DNA of 64,000 nt from contig NC_060215.1 of assembly GCF_021130785.1 (NCBI RefSeq), positions 122,302,001 to 122,366,000 of the forward strand, read 5' to 3'. A model generated the notes under the pieces. The model saw only the letters and a list, made by a program, of their open reading frames with translations, had not been told where the DNA came from and made no database searches. Origin of the DNA: Homalodisca vitripennis. Taxonomy: Eukaryota; Arthropoda; Insecta; Hemiptera; Cicadellidae. This document shows positions 58,041 through 64,000 of the stretch, in pieces (position 1 is the stretch's first letter; every line of letters starts with the position of its first letter). The translations under genes and the position numbers were made by a program.

Positions 58041-60845
58041 GATAAATATTGGTAACTTATTCTGATTATGTTAACTTCGCAGACCTCTGAGGAACGAGAC
58101 ACTTGGCCTCAATAGTCGTCTAAATACACATATTGTACTCCCGGCCCAGGAAACTGCTATTGCTCAAAAACGTTGAAGCCACCAAAATCTCTTTTGAAAA
58201 ATCTCCCTTTTGTGAAACATTTAATTAATACTACTTCTAATGTTTTTACGACCAGTACGTAATAGTAGTAGTATACGTATCTTAAAGTATTTCAAAAATC
58301 TCAAAATAATAGCTAATAACCAATTCCTGAAAGGATTACAAACAAACAAACAAATTCGCCCTTAAGTAATGTTTAAGAACTCTCAATTTTTAGTATCTCA
58401 TTCTCCAAAAGACACACAGAAATTGTTGTATAAGAAATGTTTACTGTCATTATTGTTTGCATAATGATGAGTTAAAGTGGAGAAAACTTAAATTTTATAC
58501 AGAAAACCGTGTTCTTCTCAATATGTTTGATTGCTTACAAAATATTTTTTTATTATTTAAATAAATGGGAAAATACCACCCAAACAGTAAAATATAATTT
58601 CCGAGTTCTATTAATATATTAAATATATTTTAATGCGGTAGACGTTTGAAGTGGGATATTTAACGTTGAGAGAGTTGCCGAGCCCCGGCTCCGTTAGAAG
58701 TCTTCTTAAAAATCTGTAATACGAGTGTATGCTATTGACATTGGATCATCACTACTACACTGACGAGTAGTAAAATATGCAGATGATACACACACAATTT
58801 TATTACATTTTTAAACAGCGTCAATATCAAAACAAATACATTATAAATGCGATCCAACGACCGTTGTAGGACTCAATGCCCTCTAGTATTTTTTGCTGCA
58901 TTAATATACTGCAGACTTTGTCTAGGAAAACCAAACGTTACTAGCCTTTGTGCTTAGTGTCGGAACAGTCTTACTTTTCACATAAATATTGGAATCCATT
59001 GTTTTATGAACTATAATGTACTATGTATAAAGACCCCGTTAACGGCACACTAACGTATTACCGATGAAGTTGGTAATTCCAAACCTATTTATATTTTCTT
59101 GATCGGGTCAAAAATTCAAACTTACAACAAACTAGAAACGAACTCCATAGAAATGCCCATTGAAGCTTCAGTTATATGTAAGAAACACTGAGTTCGTTGA
59201 TGGTGCATGTCACTCTATGGAATTTGGCTGAGCGATAGCGAAATGCTTTACATTTGTCTTATGAGTAACTATGAGAGAAGCGACGTTATAGCAAAGTAAA
59301 TTGTTACCGTATAGTAAAAGATCTCGAGAAAAATTTGCAGTGTCGTTTTAAAAGTTTGGCATGAAACTCTGTATTGACGAGAGTGATTTCCATGCATGTC
59401 TAACTATGGAATTTGGCTTAGCGTCATTGAAGACTATCACTTACTAGGAGGAGACATTTTTCTCTTCTGATTTAAATGGATATAAAAAGTTTTAGTCTTT
59501 ATAATTCTCTGTTTATCTATCTGTTTGCAGGACATCTTCAGAATGAAATGAGTTATAAACTTGAAATTGTGCATGCAACCTGAGATAAGCCGGTTACGAG
59601 ACACGTGGTGTAGTGTACTCTTATCTCGTAAATTAAAAATGATGTTATTAGTTTTATTTCCTTTACTCAAACACGCAGTTCCAGTGCCGGGTGCCAATAT
59701 ACTGATTATGAGTGCAGTCGTATGTCATACACACGGCAGCACTATAAGATTCTTTGGTATTCCATTAAGCGTTTCAAACGACCGTTTAAAACAATGGGAG
59801 TCGAGATATTTGTAATTGCGTCTGGCAACTTTTTGATAAAACAAACTCCTCCCTGTGAGCGTTAGTGTTCGTAAATCGCCGCCCTGTGTCCGACAGTCCA
59901 GTAAATATCTTTGCCTTTTGTTTCATACGCATGTATGTCGCGACCAATCGTCATTGTACGTTTCAATATGCAATAAAGTTTTCTCTAAAATGTAGGGCCT
60001 CAACAGAGTCAACAGTTTCAGTTTATTTAAAAGCTTCCTTCCAAGATCCAATGAACTTCGAATTTATGGAAAGCAGTTTGTGTTTATTTAATAACTGAAG
60101 TCTAATGTGTCTAACAAAAAAGCCTTTTAACATATTTTGCTCCAGAAAGGTAAAATAGATACATGCCTATATGAGTAGAGTGGCGTTAATCTTTCTTGAA
60201 TACTGGGATTACTTTCGGGACTGGTAGTAGGAAAAGGCAAAACACCTTGTTGAAAGACAAGTTGACCAATTGTGATAACGGTCTCACAATATGCTTTAAG
60301 CATTTATTATGGGCTACACAGATGTTAGATTAATACTGATTAGTTTTTAGCCGTGAACTGCTGAAGGATATGTTATACATACCTCTTCGTCAAATATAGG
60401 GCCAGTGCCAATGAGGTTACTGAGCCTACGTAGTTCAAAGTCTACGTGTGAGATTTTTTAGCGGAGGTAATGCACAAGCACCTTGTTCGCAAGCAACAGA
60501 CTCGAAAAATTGGTTAAACTTGTTTGCGACTTAAGTCGCTCCCTCCAATATTTAATCTACAATTTTTGCTTTACTTTGTTTCTGTGCTTTTTTGGTGCTT
60601 ATTTTTATTGATTTTTTTACAAACAGTTTTATAAATATTCATTGATGAAATAATTATCTGAAGGCATCATATGCTTTCGTTGTGCTATGTATAGGAGCTT
60701 AAATTAAAATCAATTATGTACTGGACTAAAATTTGGGCTTACTTATATAAATATGTTTTTTACTTAATATTTGCCATGTTTGAATAAACTTTAGTTATCA
60801 GTAATGATACACTTCTTAAAGTATTACCCATATAACCCTAATATG

Positions 60846-60848
<3 letters not shown>
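58041..60848. other. Non-coding DNA
   Basis: No supported gene; isolated frames at 59437-60098 have no recognisable domain. Confidence 0.5.

Positions 60849-60850
<2 letters not shown>

Positions 60851-60885
<35 letters not shown>
60851..60885. repeat. (TA)n microsatellite
   Basis: About 17 TA units. Confidence 0.93.
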
Positions 60886-62820
60886 GAAAATTTATATTTA
60901 TGGATAGTTTAAAGTTTTTTGTATTATTTCTCTTTTAGGCTGTTGTATATTAGATTCTTAACGAATAACAAACTTGTGTAAAGTATTTAAGCTGTGTCTG
61001 TCTACTATGTGAATCAGTTATGAGGTCATTGTAAATGTTGGTAATATCTCGTCTCTAGTTAGTACTATGACTTTAAGAGTTATGGAAATATGTATATTGG
61101 ATGTAAAAACTGTTCGTGTTGATAATATCAATATATAAAGAGTAGTTCACAGTTAAATAGCACATTTAATCATAAATTTTCTCAGTATCCCTTAACAAAT
61201 TAAAATTAGAAATCATATTACTAAAACTGTAACTCCGTCAATCCCTCTTAAATATTTAATCAGATCTTCCGATAATTTTTACGCAGTTTAATAAATTACT
61301 CTCGTGATGACTGATACTGAATAAGTAAATTTTATTTCGAATCTTTACTTTCTTATACAATCGGTCTTTAAAATAATGGCATACAAAGATATACAAAATA
61401 ATTTAGGAATAAACTACATTTAGAAGATGATTTTAACAATGTTACATTAACTAACGAGATGTTACCTACTTATTTTTGAACGCGACTGACGACCACCGGC
61501 TCAGCAGGTCAAGCGGCGGTCATCGCCTCAGCGGCCGTGGTCAATCAAAAAGGACTAGGGCCTGTGTGAGAGACTAGCTAGCCCTGGAGTCAGCAAATCG
61601 TATCAGCAGTGCACGATGCTAGCTGCACAATTCCAGCTCCATAACTTTGTACTATTTATATTGTAATAATATTAGATTTCAGTTTCTGGACTCAAAACTT
61701 TAAAATCCTTGGTTGGTGACGGGTCATATTAACTATTAATGTTGAAAAACTTGGTTACTTATAAAATTGAATAATTATGTGACCGAATAACGATATATTA
61801 TAATAATTCTGAAATCATGGTTAATGTATGTTTTGTCTAGCAATAACGATTTACAGATGGGGCGTTACAAAACAGTAAAATTCATGAGTAGGTAAATAAA
61901 CTGTTTTTATAATTCCTTGGTAAAAGAGGTTATTGATTATAAGAAAGTAAAATATTTAAAGCTTTTTCACGCAATTGAGAAATATTTATGTTTAAAACAT
62001 TTATGTTTTATTTCAAGTTTTGCAAACACAGTGTGTAGGTTACATAAGATTGAATACACATCTTGTATTTTTATACAATAGTTGTTTCTTATTTTCTTTC
62101 CTATAACATTTATTGTAAGGTTTGTAGATTTTAAAATATTATTCTGTTAGTAACTAATATCTTAAATTGCAACATGTTTACTCTGTATAATTCGAATGAA
62201 AATATTTTCACATAACACTGCTAGTAAAGAATTTGTGGTGCGGTTTTTATTTCTTGCACAAGCTAACCAAATTACCAGTGCATTAATTTATTATTATAAG
62301 AAAGTAAATAAAACAATAAATAATTCAACAAATAAAACTCACTCAAATACAACTCTTAACGCTTAGAATTATGTATGTTTTGCTAGTTTGGAACCAACTA
62401 AATTCAGAGATAAATGCGGAAGTATCCAAGTGAATAACTTCATTGTTTTTTCAGTAATAGAAAACGTAACAAAAATTTATATGGAATAGGTTTTAATAAT
62501 TATTACTACATTATAATAATGGATCTACATGAAAACTGTATATACAATACCTACAACAAGAAGCGCGAGCCGGCTGTGTGGTCCATACAGGAGAACCAAC
62601 AAATGCCGTGCCGGCCATGTTATAACTTTCCCCTGAAACATCTTATGTTTTCCTATTCGGTTTGGAGAGTATGCATTAAAAGTAACTCAAAGATGGCGGA
62701 GTTGGCTTCCAGTATAGCTATTGTAATGCTCCAGTATAGCACATCCCTTCTGCTGATATTGTGTGTTCGCTGGTGTGAATCCGTAGGTTAGGTGTGAGTA
62801 AATTAGACCATAATATGCCG
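60886..62820. other. Non-coding DNA
   Basis: GC-rich patch at 61480-61620; a 90-codon frame at 62519-62791 has no recognisable domain. Nothing supported. Confidence 0.45.
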
Positions 62821-62823
62821 TCA

Positions 62824-63012
62824 TCAGTACCTGGATCGGGTAGTATTTTTTAAAGACCTCAAAACATAAGTGCCTGACGTTAATTTAGTGCAAACGTAGT
62901 CGATATGAACATTCCATGGCAACCATTGATCAAGGTGTATTCCAAGGAATCCAATGGGTTGTGTTTCTTCTAGAATGGAGTCTGCCAACGTTATGGTATG
63001 TCCACACGCCAC
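62824..63012 (-). pseudogene. Non-LTR retrotransposon RT C-terminal fragment
   Basis: 62 codons with FLGIHLDQWLPWNVHIDYV followed by the CTKLTSG-YVLRSL pattern, typical of the region after the catalytic box in Jockey/R1-type RTs. No other part of the element is visible. Confidence 0.72.
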
Positions 63013-63755
63013 GGTTATAATTCAAAAAGAACGGAGTACTTAGGTATAACGTGAGCGTTTTCAATTAAGAATTATGTTAAAACTTGAAACATTTATCCTG
63101 AGTGTAAAATCTGAAGATTCCAGAATTATCTATCCATTAATATTATGATTCATTTTTATCCATAACATTTTCATTACAAAACAAAAAAAACTCGCGCAAT
63201 AACTACTGAAAAATGTAGAAATTATTTAACGGTTTGTACATACTAAGTTTAAATACTATAATAAATTGATTGTTTACTAAATATTTTTGGGTAATGAATT
63301 ACGCCTTGACGTTATTGTATGCAAACGAAATTTTTCATTATTTTATGTTTCAATAAGTGTTTGCAGATTCTAGACCAAACCGGGTATATATACTAGCGAA
63401 ACTCTATAAACATTGATTTTTTAAAGTAAAACTTAGATATACATGAAATATATAATGGAAGCAACGGATAAGGGTGGGATAAAAACCCACAGCTATTTTT
63501 CTAAAATCTTCGCCTCCATAACTAATATTATTCAGTTTCTAACTACTATTGTTAAATTACATTAACAACTAAAAACTAATTAGAATTTCTATGTTTTAAA
63601 CAAATAAATATAATTAGTCTAAAAGTGTCTCTTAAATAAGAATAATAAATCGTAAGTATTTATTCATAATTATATGATATTTTTATTCGTAGAAGTTTAT
63701 AACTCATAAATGAAATTGTTAATTGCTAATATTATTTGTTTTAATAGAAATGTAT
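63013..63755. other. AT-rich non-coding DNA
   Basis: No supported feature. Confidence 0.55.
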
Positions 63756-63756
63756 T

Positions 63757-63855
63757 TTATATATATAAAATTTATTTTTTATATATATAATGTATTTTAT
63801 ATATATATATATATATAATTTATTTTTTATATATATAATGTATTTTTTATATATA
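63757..63855. repeat. Nested (TA)n-rich repeats
   Basis: Three or four copies of a TTTTATATATATAATGTA-type unit with embedded TA runs. Confidence 0.85.
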
Positions 63856-64000
63856 CAGGGTGATTCGGTTAGTGTTACCGGCACTTTCTGAGCTGATTGT
63901 ACTATAAAAAATAAAGAAAAAAGTTCATATAAACATGGGTCCGGAAATGCTTCCGTACTGGGTTATGGCCAATTGAAGATTTCACAAAAAATTGTGTGCA
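63856..64000. mobile_element. Left end of a TA-flanked CAGGG-ended element
   Basis: TA then CAGGGTGATTCGGTTAGTG, the end type seen in many insect Tc1/mariner-like MITEs and in the element at 12491. The rest lies beyond the window. Confidence 0.5.

Overview
The window is AT-rich, repeat-dense eukaryotic DNA. The element set (an env-bearing Ty3/gypsy insect-type endogenous retrovirus, a second gypsy element, piggyBac-type TTAA elements, TA-flanked CAGGG-ended MITEs and several decayed non-LTR retrotransposons) points to an insect or other arthropod; I cannot fix the order. I found no intact single-copy host gene.

The most unusual region is 1369-9513, a tandem array with a unit of about 2,973 bp, three units nearly identical to each other. 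Each unit holds the C-terminal tail of a gypsy integrase, an LTR-like segment and a ~1.54 kb near-perfect palindrome. Each palindrome arm (742 bp, 54 nt loop) carries the end of the LTR-like segment, a complete tRNA-Lys(CUU) with a genome-encoded CCA, and a captured REXO1-type DEDDh RNA exonuclease domain. That gives six tRNAs (three per strand) and six exonuclease domains (three open, three frameshifted). In the sense of the right arms, the junction reads as LTR end (GTTACA), AA, then a lysine primer-binding site that runs on through the whole tRNA. This looks like retroelement primer capture joined to gene capture, and the transcript would be a long hairpin against a REXO1-type mRNA. A piggyBac-type element with TTAA duplications sits in two of the three integrase tails; the first tail shows the empty site.

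9514-18172 is mostly non-coding with a 1.0 kb TA-flanked MITE, possible TTAA-bounded ends and one LINE RT relic. 18173-30390 is a 135-bp tandem repeat split by an 11.66 kb minus-strand LTR retrovirus-like element (LTRs, gag, protease, RT/RNase H, integrase, env) flanked by an ATAC duplication; every coding region is damaged. Its 3' LTR carries a 357-bp MITE with an 8-bp duplication.

30390-41300 has LINE relics on both strands, short tandem repeats and microsatellites. About 41390-51925 is a foldback element: inverted arms made of ~13-bp and ~35-bp subterminal repeats around a ~0.7 kb unique centre, with a 7.5 kb minus-strand gypsy element (TACT duplication) inserted into the left arm's 13-bp repeat. 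51930-64000 is largely non-coding, with an unrecognised minus-strand ORF cluster, one LINE relic, AT microsatellites and the first 145 bp of another CAGGG-ended element at the right edge.
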